DNA of 21,761 nucleotides from Folioceros fuciformis (GCA_049999805.1 JBNGIO010004038.1:1-21761), one strand, 5' to 3'; shown: positions 8,753-17,278, numbered from the stretch's first letter. Program-made: numbers and translations. The notes: generated by a model not told the origin, from the letters alone.

Positions 8753-8901
8753 TTGGAACCGAGCCCTCAGCTCGGCAGAATTAGTATCCGATCCTCCGTG
8801 TGGCAAGACTCTTAACTCCTTGGATGCCAGTGGAAACTCAAGTTTTCGGTCGACAACCAGCAGCCCTCTTTCAACTTCTGTGAGAGCTGCTGCCTGCACT
8901 T
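8753..8901 (-). other. exon-like minus-strand fragment, unidentified
   Basis: On the minus strand a T-rich tract ending CCGGTGCCTTGCAG (acceptor at 8902-8903) is followed by an open 149-base block and a GTATGG donor (8751-8752). The block reads VQAAALTEVERGLLVV and later KLEFPLASKELRVLPHGG. The composition is protein-like and the splice borders are good, but I do not know the family. It may be an exon of another captured or decayed host gene. Confidence 0.22.
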
Positions 8902-8984
8902 CTGCAAGGCACCGGTGCTTACAACAAAACAAAAAAGTATGTAGAGAGAGGGAGTATCTTCTTTCGTATGCCATAGCCAAGTCC

Positions 8985-9062
8985 TTATTGTGGATACTCA
9001 GCAAGTAAGACATTCCGTGCCACCACATTCTTTGAGGCCAAGATGTCAAAGTATGGCGTGCA
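8985..9062 (-). pseudogene. possible PPR repeat fragment on the minus strand
   Basis: The minus strand reads YFDILASKNVVARNVLLAEY, close to the PPR pattern 'vFdxMxxrNVVsWNxllagY'. It is followed by a stop at 8985. Other PPR-gene pieces lie 260 bases away on the opposite strand, so this may be an inverted piece of the same gene. The stretch is short and the call tentative. Confidence 0.35.
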
Positions 9063-9491
9063 TTGTACCGTCACCACATTGTGCTTGCGTATCCACCAGG
9101 CAATGGCGATACTGCTCCATACCAGTGCTCTTTCAAAATACACCAGTACCCATCCTTCTGTATAGCATAAGTGCATCCACGGGACTTCAGAAGGCGAGCA
9201 AAAGGGACCTTGGAAAACTACGGTCAGTCCCTACTCCATTTCTCCCTACATCACAAGCTCCTCCTATCAAGCCCTTGTTGGCATACCGAGTTCAGAATAC
9301 CAGTGCTATTATGATGTGAGGGTCAAGGTAATGTTGTGGGCTTAATGTCTTTGTTGAATGCGTGCAAAGCTCATGCCAATATAAAGAGGGCAGTGTGGTG
9401 TCTTGAAAGCATTATTAAGCTGGACCCTAGATGCACGTCTGCGCATGTACTCATGGCCAAAGGTTATGCAGATGCAGTAGGTGGCGTGTAA

Positions 9492-9960
9492 TGGCATACC
9501 AAAGGGGACACGCCCCCTCTCTCTAGGATTTTTTTCAGACACACCGTTGTGCGTTGTGTGTCCTTTTTGGCGCGTAACCGGATATTTGATAGATGCATGT
9601 GAACGTTTCCTCGGATCAAAAAAAACTTGCCACCACCCTAGCCAAATCTCTTGCCCGAATATTCTGGGATCGACCCTCAAAAGCGAATATTCTATGAAGA
9701 TCCAACCCTAAAGAGAGAGTATTCTGTGAAGATCCAGCCCTAGGGAACAGGAAATCTGTATGACAAATTTACAGAGTGTGAACATGAAAACGAAGAGTTG
9801 TGGTGTTTTTTATGTGTCCCCTTTGGTACGGCGTCCGGTTTGGTTGGTTTACCAAAAGGGACAGGAGAAATATAGGCATCAAAAGGGAATATTCGGCTAG
9901 ACACCCCACGGGAAACCCTTAAAAAATGCATAGTGAGAGAGTGTCCCCTTTGGTATGCCA
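9492..9960. mobile_element. MITE-like element with perfect 20-bp terminal inverted repeats, inserted in the PPR gene
   Basis: The left end TGGCATACCAAAGGGGACAC (9492-9511) is the exact reverse complement of the right end (9941-9960). The element is 469 bp with no transposase, so it is non-autonomous. The flanks TAA (left) and CAA (right) may be a 3-bp target duplication with one change, which is not certain. Inside, the terminus-like motif recurs facing outward and inward (GTGTCCCCTTTGGTA near 9817 and TACCAAAAGGGACA near 9859), as if two units were joined or nested. Three 30-33 bp units lie at 9655-9741. The PPR reading resumes immediately to its right, so the insertion site is visible. I cannot assign a superfamily. 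Confidence 0.78.
9655..9741 (-). repeat. three tandem ~32-bp subrepeats inside the MITE-like element
   Basis: Read on the minus strand, each unit is a form of GGGTTGGATCTTCACAGAAT plus ATTCT. They start at 9741, 9708 and 9676 going left, the last being degenerate. The same units occur three times at 10629-10714 and as traces at 14972-15023. Confidence 0.75.
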
Positions 9961-10348
9961 CAAGAGTGATGTAGACAAGATTGAAACTCAGGCAATGGCA
10001 ACGCGAGCTAAGAAACCTGCAGAGGTTGCCATTGAGGGGGATATGGAGGTACATAGATTTGTGGTGGGAGAATGAAGAGAGAATATTGCACTCAACATAG
10101 AGACCATGAATCCACGCCTGAAGCAAGAAGGAGGCCACGTACCTCAAACAAAGTTGGTTCTAAAGGCGGTGAGTGAGAAGGAAATATGAAGATGTGCTTT
10201 GTGGGCGTGCAGAGAAGCTAGCGTTGGCGTGTGGTCGTTTGAACACTTCGAGTGGGACACAGACACTCCCTCTCTATACATATTTTATTGTTTTCTCACA
10301 GCTTCACTTGGAGTCTCAAAGCCATTTGAAAAATGCCCCTTTTCTTCT

Positions 10349-10358
10349 NNNNNNNNNN
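10349..10358. other. assembly gap (10 N)
   Basis: Ten unknown bases lie between the DYW fragment and the second MITE-like copy. The true gap size may differ, so frames and distances across it are not reliable. Confidence 1.
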
Positions 10359-10409
10359 GATTTGGTGGGAAAGTTATCAAGAACAAGGGGCTTTGCTGAG
10401 GTCTAACTA

Positions 10410-10715
10410 TGGCATACCAAAGGGGACACTCTCTCACTATACATTTTTTAAGGGTTTCCCAGGGGATATATACCCAAATATTCCTTTTTCATGCCAATAT
10501 TTTTCTTGTCCCTTTTGGTAAACCAACCAAACCGGACGCTGCACCAAAGAGGATACTGAAAAAACACCACAACTCTTCGTTTTCATGTTCACACTCCGTA
10601 TATTTATCATACAGCTTTTCTCTTTTTTGGGTTGGATCTTCACAAAATATTCTTTTTAGGGTTGGATCTTCATAGAATATTCTCTTTTAGGGTTGGATCT
10701 TCACAGAATATTCTT
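10410..10715 (+). mobile_element. second, inverted and truncated copy of the MITE-like element
   Basis: It starts with the same TGGCATACCAAAGGGGACAC terminus (10410-10429) and is collinear, in opposite orientation, with 9960 down to 9655. For example GGGTTTCCC lies 42 bases from the terminus in both copies, and the first GGGTTGGATC unit lies 219 bases from it in both. Similarity ends near 10715, after the third subrepeat. The other terminus is not visible, so the copy is truncated or replaced. The two copies form an inverted pair of about 300-bp arms around a 449-bp spacer that holds PPR sequence. Confidence 0.72.
10629..10714 (+). repeat. three tandem 30-31 bp subrepeats (GGGTTGGATCTTCACAGAAT plus ATTCT)
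   Basis: Units start at 10629, 10659 and 10690. They are nearly identical and joined by TTTTTA or CTTTTA, so each junction reads TTTTAGGGTT. They match those of the first copy in number and position. Confidence 0.85.
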
Positions 10716-11019
10716 TGTGACCGTTTTTTGTGAGGCTGTCAGTGACGGAGGTGGAGGGCATTGGTATGGATGGGGCTGGATGGCAGGAAGGGGGGAGGGG
10801 GCTGAGCACATGAGCCCTTGCTTGGGGGTTCTTGTGCATGGAATGCATGCTGGATCTAGAATTTGAAGCCGCTCTTGCTGCTCTTCTATATCAACTTTGA
10901 ATGGCCGTCATGGATGCGCTCTGCAGGTGCGACAAGTGCAAGCGCTTGGACGAGGAAGCTTTAATAGCTATCATAGTGGAAGAGTCTCTCAAGCGGTATG
11001 TGCCATTGCTTCCGCACTG
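10716..11019. other. spacer with a purine-rich tract
   Basis: It holds a G-rich tract near 10740-10805. On the + strand an open stretch follows (MDALCRCDKCKRLDEEAL from 10909) that ends at a donor-like GTATGT at 10996. It is too short and isolated to call a gene. Nothing else is supported. Confidence 0.25.
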
Positions 11020-11220
11020 CTAAACCCTACTCACACTGTGCTCTTGTGCTGGGCAGATGCCTTCGAGCGACTCTACTGGCGCACCAGATTGTTGGACCAC
11101 AGTCTCTTCATCGCCATGCTCTACCTCATGCTCAACTCCACCAGTCGTATCTTCCTCAGGTGCATCAGCCGGATCCAAGTCAGCTGCACCAGCCACATCC
11201 GCCTCAGCTGCAGAGGCCAC

Positions 11221-12309
11221 TTATACGTCAACTGTTGATTCATCTCCTTCCAAAGCTTGCTCCAACAGTTCAGTGATGTTCATTGGTTTCATCAAGTCAT
11301 CACTTGCATCCAAGCCCTTGAGAACCTTCGGTGCAGCGATCACACGAGCAGCCTTTCTTGGCTCTCTGGCATGTACACTCACAAGCGGATCCCACATTGT
11401 GGGGACATGGACGAGGAGTTTATCACACCCTAGAGTGCCATCTGGCTCACAACGCTCCACATAAATGCTGCCTTTACATGTCTTCCTGCGTTTGACTCAA
11501 CGCAAAAGAGCTGACCTAAGGAAAAAACAGGTCCCTTCCCTTAGAGACCAGAAGTGCCGCAGCAGACAACAGACCAGATTGGCACGCACTGCATACCATA
11601 CGAGGACTATGGGCACAATACTGAGGTAAGCTACTACCTGGAATTTTAGGAAACAGCAGCCTTTGCAAATTCCGGAGTCAGACCTCGGCCCGTGGACAAA
11701 TTTGCAGCAGCGTTGGGTTTCCTTACCTCCATCCCATTTTCAGCACCACTGGTCAGCACAATGTCCCTCCCCCTTGTCCAGCCTTGTAGCATCTGCAGCT
11801 CACCTCCCAACATAGTCACATCACACGGCACCACGACACGGCGACGGAGCAACAACCAGCAGACAAGAGATTACGAAATAGTCACCTTACCAAAGAATTC
11901 TCTCCTACCTCGGGATCAAATATTGCCCGCTCGTACTTAATCGCAAAGACGATGCCACGTAGGAAAAAGCTAGATTCAGAAACGGTCCAGGAGTCTCTGT
12001 TTGAAGTCCACATAGGTGATATCAACCGAGTTCAAGGCTCACAAACAATCCCACCATGACTACCTCCACTACTTTCTGACCTAGGAGCATTAAGGGAGAG
12101 GAGAACACACCTCCAAATCTTCACATGCCCGCACAAATGACCTCGGGTTTGGTAGTGGCCCCAGCCAGCAAGTCATAACACTTCAGCGCAGGAGACAATT
12201 TGCTGATGACACTAGCAGCAGTGGAATCGTCCAGCAAACCTGTCACTCTACTATACTGCGGGAATTGAGTGCCTGGTGGCACACCCAGCAACTTATGGTG
12301 AAACTCACT
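11221..12309 (-). pseudogene. RPP30: RNase P/MRP protein subunit p30, 5'-truncated and decayed, four exon pieces
   Basis: Going down the minus strand: exon 12309-12111 reads KLLGVPPGTQFPQYSRV, SPALKCYDLLAGATTKPE and, after a frame slip, FVRACEDLEV. Exon 12037-11909 reads VDITYVDFKQRL, PFLNLAFSYV and RGIVFAIKYERAIFDPE. Exon 11792-11638 reads MLQGWTRGRDIVLTSGAENG and GLTPEFAKAAVS. Exon 11515-11221 reads RRKTCKGSIYVERCEP and ends in a Lys/Glu-rich region. These match, in order, the conserved blocks of RPP30, a TIM-barrel protein of nuclear RNase P that trims tRNA 5' leaders. Introns have GT..AG borders (for example acceptor TTTTTTCCTTAG at 11516). Damage: the N-terminal quarter is missing, there are at least two frame slips, a TAA at 11646-11648 and a TGA at 11497-11499. 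After the TAA at 11221 an acidic frame stays open to 11020 and may be the original tail. Confidence 0.75.
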
Positions 12310-12498
12310 TGCACTGCCTCGGGTTTAGCCAGAAAAAGGTGAAGGGTTGCATTTGCAAGCTCACAAACGACACAGAGGAGACTCTAAGTGTGTGAGCTCG
12401 CACTCAGAGACTTGGAAGAAGCTGAAATTACGACACGCTCACATAGCCTGCAGGGTGATCTCCTGCAGCACCAACGACAGAGCCTCTATCCTGCCTAC
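12310..12498. other. spacer upstream of the RPP30 remnant
   Basis: The minus strand stays open in the RPP30 frame apart from three TGA or TAA codons, but the reading does not look like the RPP30 N-terminus. No other feature is seen. Confidence 0.2.
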
Positions 12499-12613
12499 GA
12501 CCTTGCACGCCACATGCATGCCTACCTGCCTACACCTCCACCTCTAGACCCTGCACGCCATATGCATCCTACCAGCCTACACCTCCACCTCCAGACCCTG
12601 CACGCCATGCCTA
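12499..12613 (+). repeat. minisatellite, 47-48 bp unit, about 2.4 copies
   Basis: Units starting GACCTTGCACGCCA or GACCCTGCACGCCA begin at 12499, 12547 and 12594 (partial). Each contains ATGCAT and CCTACACCTCCACCTC. Unit length is not a multiple of three throughout. Confidence 0.8.
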
Positions 12614-13551
12614 CTGCTCGTGATCCCTACCACGAGAGGTAGCCTCCACATCTGCTGCACAGTCACGGAGGATCGCCCTCAGCTGCTGCAAATTGTTTTC
12701 TAGCAAGACCACCACCCCTATGCCGTTGTGCAAAGCATGCACCGCGGCCGCTAAGGTGTCCCTGCTATGGCCTTTGTTGCTGCCTCCCGCTGTTGCACGT
12801 CGCCCTCCTCTTCCACGGGTGCCACCCTACCGTGGATGCACAAGCGTCTCCTCCTCCTCCTCTCCGGAGGAGCAAACCTTTGAGTACGAGAGCTCTCGCC
12901 CCCGCTTGCACACCATCCTCGTTGGCGGGATGCTGGACCCTGAACTTCGATTTGCTTCTCCAGCCCGCTGCCCGTCCTGCCCTGCACCATTGCCTGGGGA
13001 CTCCCGGTGTCCTCCTCCGCCAGCTGCAGTATGCCTCGCAATACTAGCCTCCACCGCATCCAGCTCTATCTGCAAAACACATCACTCTTCCCCTGCACAG
13101 CTAGGTCTGCCAAGCTTCCTGATTAGATGCTGCTTGCAAATCACGTCAAGGTACCTCCACCGCTGAAATTTGGCATTTTCAGCATATGCGGCCTTCCACA
13201 GTCGATCCCCGACTGCCCAGTTCCAAGTGCCAGGGCTATCTTGGCCATCACTTCTTGGCTTGGGTCTCTGTCCACCGTAGGGTCAGCTCCCGCTTCAGCC
13301 AGGTCGGCTGCACCAATCTTTGCACCTTGCCCACCCACTATTAGGGAACCCTCCTCCTTCCCCCCAGCACCTGCCTCGGGCGTAGTCAGGTCCACCGCCA
13401 GCAGCGCAGGTGCGCCGCCATTGCCCTCATAGAGGATAATTACTAGGCTGTCGGCGTGGTCAGCACCGCCGACAGCCATTGCAGCACCTGCATCAAGGCT
13501 GACAGCCTTACCCTTGCCCCCCGCCCCTCCTGCTGGACTATTTGCCAACAT
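12611..13551 (-). other. decayed minus-strand coding region, Gly/Ala-rich, unidentified
   Basis: From 13551 down the minus strand reads a 136-codon Gly/Ala-rich frame. A possible intron follows (donor GAGGTACC, acceptor TGATGTGTTTTGCAG near 13070), then IELDAVEASIARHTAAGGGG. After a TAG at 12827-12829 that fits a CAG, it continues with GRGGRRATAGGSNKGH and LLENNLQQLRAILRDCAADV to a TAG at 12611. The C-terminal style (Arg/Gly linker then a leucine-rich helix) resembles the frame at 16646-17278. It could be a transposon-derived protein. I recognise no domain, and the strand is purine-rich, which lengthens open frames by chance. Confidence 0.25.
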
Positions 13552-13569
13552 CTACCTCAGGCCGCAGCT

Positions 13570-13850
13570 ATCCCATTCGCACCGCCGCCGCCACCGCCTG
13601 CCCTGCTTAATTCGCCTGTGCCAAACAGGCCCGCCGCCGCCGCCGCCGCTACCGACTACTCTGCGAGCTTGCCCTGCATCAACCACGGCCGCCGCCGCCG
13701 ACTGCCCTGCGAGCTAGCCCTGCACTAACCAGGCCCGTCGCCATCAACCCCAGCCTTGCTGCTCACTTTGCCTCCACCAAACAGGCCCACCGCCGCCGAC
13801 GGCCTCTGCCCTGCGAGCTTGCCCTGCACCAAACAACCCACCACTGCACT
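13570..13850. repeat. GCC-trinucleotide and degenerate tandem repeat region
   Basis: Several (GCC/CCG)n runs alternate with copies of CTGCCCTGCGAGCTTGCCCT (near 13659, 13701, 13808) and of CCAAACAGGCCC (near 13621, 13786). The spacing is irregular. It looks like a diverged minisatellite. No gene is supported. Confidence 0.6.
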
Positions 13851-13851
13851 A

Positions 13852-14515
13852 CTGGATGTTGCGGTCCCAGTCCAGGGTTGAGGGTCGATCAATCTCCCTC
13901 ACGACTTGGCCGTTCCCTCTCCACTGGGTGGTCTGCAAGCACGATGTGCCCACGACCTGGCTGATCACTCTTCCCTGGTGGTCTGCTAGTAAGATGTGCC
14001 TACGAGAAAGGGTTGGCTTTGCACCCTTTGCAGTTCTTGCTACCCGCTTCCCATTGCATACACCTCTCACTCCGGACAAGTGGAATCTCGACACCCGACT
14101 TCGGGTTCCCCTACATCCACATCCATACAAATGGTTATCCAACCTACATGGGAGCATTGCATGTTCGGCCCACCATCTTCCCGTCTCCTGGAAATGTGCA
14201 CCACTCAGCTGGTGCTTTGGCAACCTTATATGGGGCATTGCATTGCAACTCCGCGGTGGCTAGCATTGATTTTTGAAGGGTCACCCTTCTGCATGGCCGA
14301 CCTCCATTCTGCACACCTCACACGGCCACAACAGCACACCCAACCATAACCCTTCTCATGTTCCACTTGCAAGATGTATTGATGGTAGCGCCACAGATCA
14401 TCCTACAACCCTTCAGAGCCTCCACCTTCTTGAGGTTCGTTCAGCCTCCAAGCTGCCAGTCTGGTGCCCTTCAGGAGATAACCTTGTGAGCATGGTGTCT
14501 TGGGAGTGACCTCCG
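13852..14515. other. region without a supported gene
   Basis: Open frames exist on both strands (129 codons minus, 135 codons plus over the same bases), but neither shows a recognisable motif. Their overlap shows that at least one is chance. It includes the direct repeat at 13901-14001. Confidence 0.3.
13901..14001 (+). repeat. 51-bp direct repeat, two copies
   Basis: ACGACTTGGCC...GGTGGTCTGC...GATGTGCC at 13901 recurs at 13952 as ACGACCTGGCT...GGTGGTCTGC...GATGTGCC. There are several differences and one short indel. Confidence 0.7.
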
Positions 14516-14903
14516 TCAGCCGTAGTCGCCATAATTAACGTTAAGCTTCTCCCCCGTGAGTAGCCCGTCCCGCAACTCGAGGATGGAAAGTTGAACGCTA
14601 ATTACGGCGACAATGGATGACGGCCGGAGGAGTGCATTCCTCCTGGCTCCAATCCAGTTGTAGGGTAGCAAGGCATGGCTCACGAAGGCACTTGGATTGC
14701 CCAGGTTACCTGCTCCAAAATCCGCCGACACAGCGGCTACCTGCCTGCATCCTGGCTGGCCCCCATGATGTCGCCAGGCCGCCCCCCGACCACATTGCGG
14801 CCAAGCCTGGGCCTGATCTTGGCCTGTCCAGCTGCCTGCACTCAGGGTCCTCAGCCCCTGGCGCACCTTTGGCTAAGGCCAGGGCAAGGGTTGGCACCCC
14901 CAT
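14516..14903 (-). other. minus-strand open frames, unidentified
   Basis: Two overlapping minus frames are open here. The second contains NLGNPSAFVSHALLPYNWIG and ends YGDYG at 14516, next to a donor-like GAGCAGGTAACC near 14720. The composition is protein-like in part. I cannot assign a family, and decay or chance are both possible. Confidence 0.18.
14525..14611. repeat. imperfect inverted repeat (hairpin), ~20-bp arms
   Basis: GTCGCCATAATTAACGTTAA (14525-14544) pairs with the stretch at 14591-14611 (TTGAACGCTAATTACGGCGA and C), with about three mismatches and a 46-base loop. The outer flanks show no clear target duplication. Confidence 0.55.
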
Positions 14904-14971
14904 GCCTATTCCCTACCCCCACCAGCACACTCCCGAGGCCCCAACTTGCCCTCACACTCCCGACTTTTTCA

Positions 14972-15023
14972 GGGTTGGATCTTCACAGAAAATTTTGCCA
15001 ACTGGATCTAGGCAGAATATTCC
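14972..15023 (+). repeat. two solo/degenerate units of the MITE subrepeat
   Basis: GGGTTGGATCTTCACAGAAA with ATTTT, then ACTGGATCTAGGCAGAATAT with TCC, match the tandem subrepeats at 9655-9741 and 10629-10714. No terminus of the element is found nearby. Confidence 0.6.
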
Positions 15024-15268
15024 CCATCTTAGGGTTTGCGCCACTTTCCAATTACTAAGTGCATGCCGTTTTATATAGGCTTTTAGGGTTAGCACGCAAG
15101 GGTGACCATCTCCGGCCCTCTGGTTGAGGGTTCGGTCTACGATTGAAGGTTTGGCATGCCATAGGCGTAAGGCAATATGTAGAGTTTAACACGATCCGGA
15201 ATGGCGATGTCTCCGGTGGAGTAATTGCTTGCTACTCCAAGCCTATCACCTGAACGCACTAGCACAAT

Positions 15269-16234
15269 CTAGAATTGGCGACCACGACCGCGTGCTACGG
15301 TTGATGATGGCTTGCCTCTGCCGGCTCTTCCATATTTCTCTGCTGCTGCCACTTCCTCAGGAAGCTTCCTATACGCCGAGGTCCTACCAACGATAGCTTC
15401 AACCAATGGCCTGCAAATGCACCAATCCAATTGCTCAATACACAGGCAGCAAAATAATGGTCTGAAGAACTGGTCTGCAAAAGCAAGGGAGAAGGCTTAC
15501 TAGTCTGTGGTGTGGAAGGCAACCCACTCTAGCCCTCATGTCGTGTGGGTAGAAGTGAGGAACTGAGTAGGCCTCACCTTCGTTCACCTCCTGGCTCACT
15601 AAACTTTCATCGTGGTAGCCCACAATTTCCAACTCACCCTTGCCTCCAAGGACAGGGAGAATAGCATGCCCGTTCACGTTCCACTGGGAAGCCAGGATGG
15701 CATTCTACATATACCAAGCGCACCATATAATGCTCGCCCATTAGAGGACATCGGACTGGTACAACTGCAGTGAACGCCATAAGAGAAAGGCTCAGAATTG
15801 ATGACTTTCGTGGAAGGCTCATACACTCTCCAGACGGCCGAAGGTGGCACCCAAGTTGAAGTTCCTCAAGATGGGGAGTGGCTTGAATCTATTGGCGCTG
15901 ATGAAGATGCCACCATCACAGACACGAACCGCAGGGGAGCCTCACGAATGTTGTTCACGAAATCACCATTCATGTGCTTGCGGAACTGGGCTTCAAAAGC
16001 GTTGTCTCGCTGTCGGCCCTCGACTGCGTTGAAGGACTCTAGGATTATGATCTCGTGCTTTGCAAGCACGATACCAGCGCCCTGTTGTCGGTTGCGAACG
16101 TCTTTCACCCGCCTCTCATCCACATCCCAGTCTTTGGGTTTGAAATCCCTGCGGAATCTATGCAGCATGCCTGTATAATGCTGCCCCTTCTCCTCTTCGC
16201 CTCCCTTCTGCCCTCCACCAATGAAGATGAATCC
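15269..16234 (-). pseudogene. bicupin seed-storage-globulin-like (vicilin/11S type) gene, 5'-truncated and frameshifted
   Basis: On the minus strand from 16234 the reading is GFIFIGGGQKGG, LHRFRRDFKPKDWDVDERR, and GAGIVLAKHEIIILESF. This is the end of a first cupin domain and the linker of vicilin-like proteins ('AGGG..gFsxdfLexAFnv..e..' then 'GvIvkas.eqi'). After a frame change come NRFKPLPILRNFNLGATFGR (15822-15899), then in a third frame NAILASQWNVNGHAILPVLG and NEGEAYSVPHFYP (about 15704-15545), the second cupin barrel. The last exon, 15410-15269 after a TGCATTTGCAG acceptor, reads AIVGRTSAYRKLPEEVAAAE, the usual C-terminal block. The first barrel's N-terminal half is missing, and at least three frame changes and a TGA at 15819-15821 break the frame. 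Family members are storage or desiccation-related proteins of seeds and spores. Vicilin-like versus 11S cannot be settled here. Confidence 0.72.
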
Positions 16235-16645
16235 TTGCGCCACACATAATCTACAATTCAAATTTGGGGTTACACACCTGCCAAATGCGAGTGCACAGAT
16301 CTACAGGAATCTGTGCTTCCTACTGCACTCGCGTCTAGCAGTTGCTGTCTTTCCCCAACACCGACGATCACACTTCCAAACCTTTTCCATGCGTTAATAG
16401 AGAGCACATCTACGAGCAACCATCAGCCACGCAAATGGGTGCTCAATGTTTAGGGTTCTGCTGCCACCCTATATATTGTTAAGCCGCTGCATGCACACCC
16501 TCTAACCCAAAAAGGGTTTGCTTCATGGGGGTGTCTGCCTACCACTCAATCCACATCTACCCTAAGCTACTACTCTCCATACATCCCCTACAGCCACAAC
16601 TCTATCTGCATCCCCTATGTATACCTGCAACCTCTATGCATCCCC
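16235..16645. other. spacer upstream of the cupin remnant
   Basis: The minus strand holds a TATA-like AATATATAGGG near 16475, and short frames with a CDRRCWGK..EC pattern near 16370 that vaguely recall Cys pairs of vicilin N-termini. The missing half of the first cupin barrel is not here, so I do not extend the gene. Nothing else is seen. Confidence 0.25.
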
Positions 16646-17278
16646 TCATTCCGCAGATGCCTCGTCCATACCTGCAGGTGGTGTATCCAGGCTTGCATTC
16701 AGGGTATCGACACCCACCTTCAAGTTCTCCACCGCTATGACCAACGCTTGCGTGGCTTTGTGCACACCAGCCACCATAGCCTTCAACGTGCAGAACATAT
16801 CCTTCTCACTCCCACCTCCTATTCCTCGCTGCAGGACACCTGCGTTGTCGCTCCCACTTTTTGTGCTAATATGCCTCCTCGGTGTTCCAGCCACACCTCG
16901 TTCACCAGGCAGTCGGGGTCGGGGTCGGGGTCGTCTCCTCTCCTCCTCCTTTGAGCCCGATTTTGGGTCTATGTACGTGTGGGGTGGCATATTGCACCCG
17001 GGGGTGCTGCGAGGTCCACACAAACCCTCTTTGTCGTTATAGCACTGGGATTCAATCCCAAGGGAATGATTTGTGTCCAACTACACAGGTTTCCTCTCAA
17101 AATCAGTTACTACCTTAAGGGTACCTAACTCCTCAGGACCCCCACTTAACACGCCCCAACTACCCAAGTCACACCCGGGTGCTCCTACTCTTCCTGACTC
17201 CTTGACGACCCCGGCTACGGCCACTTCTTCAATCGCCTCGACCACTCCGTCGCCCTTACGACTACTTCTGCTTAGGAT
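16646..17278 (-). other. decayed minus-strand coding region, unidentified (possible transposon protein)
   Basis: The minus strand is open over about 210 codons, apart from one TAG near 17082 that fits a CAG. It reads GVLSGGPEELGTLKVVTDFE, then an Arg/Pro run (from a GGGGTC repeat near 16920), then MVAGVHKATQALVIAVENLK and stops at 16646. A C-terminal amphipathic helix after an Arg-rich linker recalls the frame at 12611-13075. No domain is recognised. Confidence 0.25.

Larger units (their letters stand above)
9321..10260 (+). pseudogene. DYW-class pentatricopeptide repeat (PPR) gene, C-terminal fragment, interrupted by a MITE
   Basis: Three blocks in order match the C-terminus of a plant PPR-DYW protein. 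Block 9321-9488 reads SLLNACKAHANIKRAV and IIKLDPRCTSAHVLMAKGYA, the E motif. Block 9962-10180 contains TRAKKPAEVAIEGDMEVHRF and LKQEGGHVPQTKLVL, the E+ motif. Block 10173-10260 reads LCGRAEKLALACGRLNTSSG, the start of the DYW deaminase-like domain. Blocks 1 and 2 are separated by the element at 9492-9960; blocks 2 and 3 are one frame apart. A TGA at 10073 fits a CGA codon. The deaminase HSE motif reads RAE, so the zinc-ligand His is lost. The upstream PPR repeats and the C-terminal DYW are missing, and an assembly gap follows. Family knowledge: such proteins direct C-to-U RNA editing in plant organelles. This copy cannot work. Confidence 0.75.

Noticed and set aside
9740-10147. 135-codon minus-strand frame
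   Set aside because: It spans the MITE arm and the antisense of the PPR E+ motif. Its likeness to the + frame at 10409-10675 comes only from the inverted element copies.
10629-10714. Interstitial telomere repeat
   Set aside because: TTTTAGGGTT occurs once per 30-31 bp unit as part of a longer motif, not as a run of TTTAGGG.
11057-11464. + strand Ser/Thr-rich 135-codon frame with an intron-like stretch before it (10996-11056)
   Set aside because: The minus strand carries the RPP30 C-terminus and an acidic tail over the same bases. The Ser/Ala-rich + frame is its shadow, and the intron does not join frames well.
12499-14001. CRISPR-like spaced repeats
   Set aside because: The 47-51 bp repeats are directly tandem, diverged and without unique spacers, in a plant nuclear setting. 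They are minisatellites.
13849-14263. Overlapping 129- and 135-codon frames on opposite strands
   Set aside because: Neither shows a known motif, and both cover a diverged direct repeat. There is not enough support to call a gene.
16300-16400. Vicilin N-terminal Cys-pair region upstream of the cupin remnant
   Set aside because: The CxxxC..C pattern is very short, has stops around it and the first barrel half that should follow is absent.
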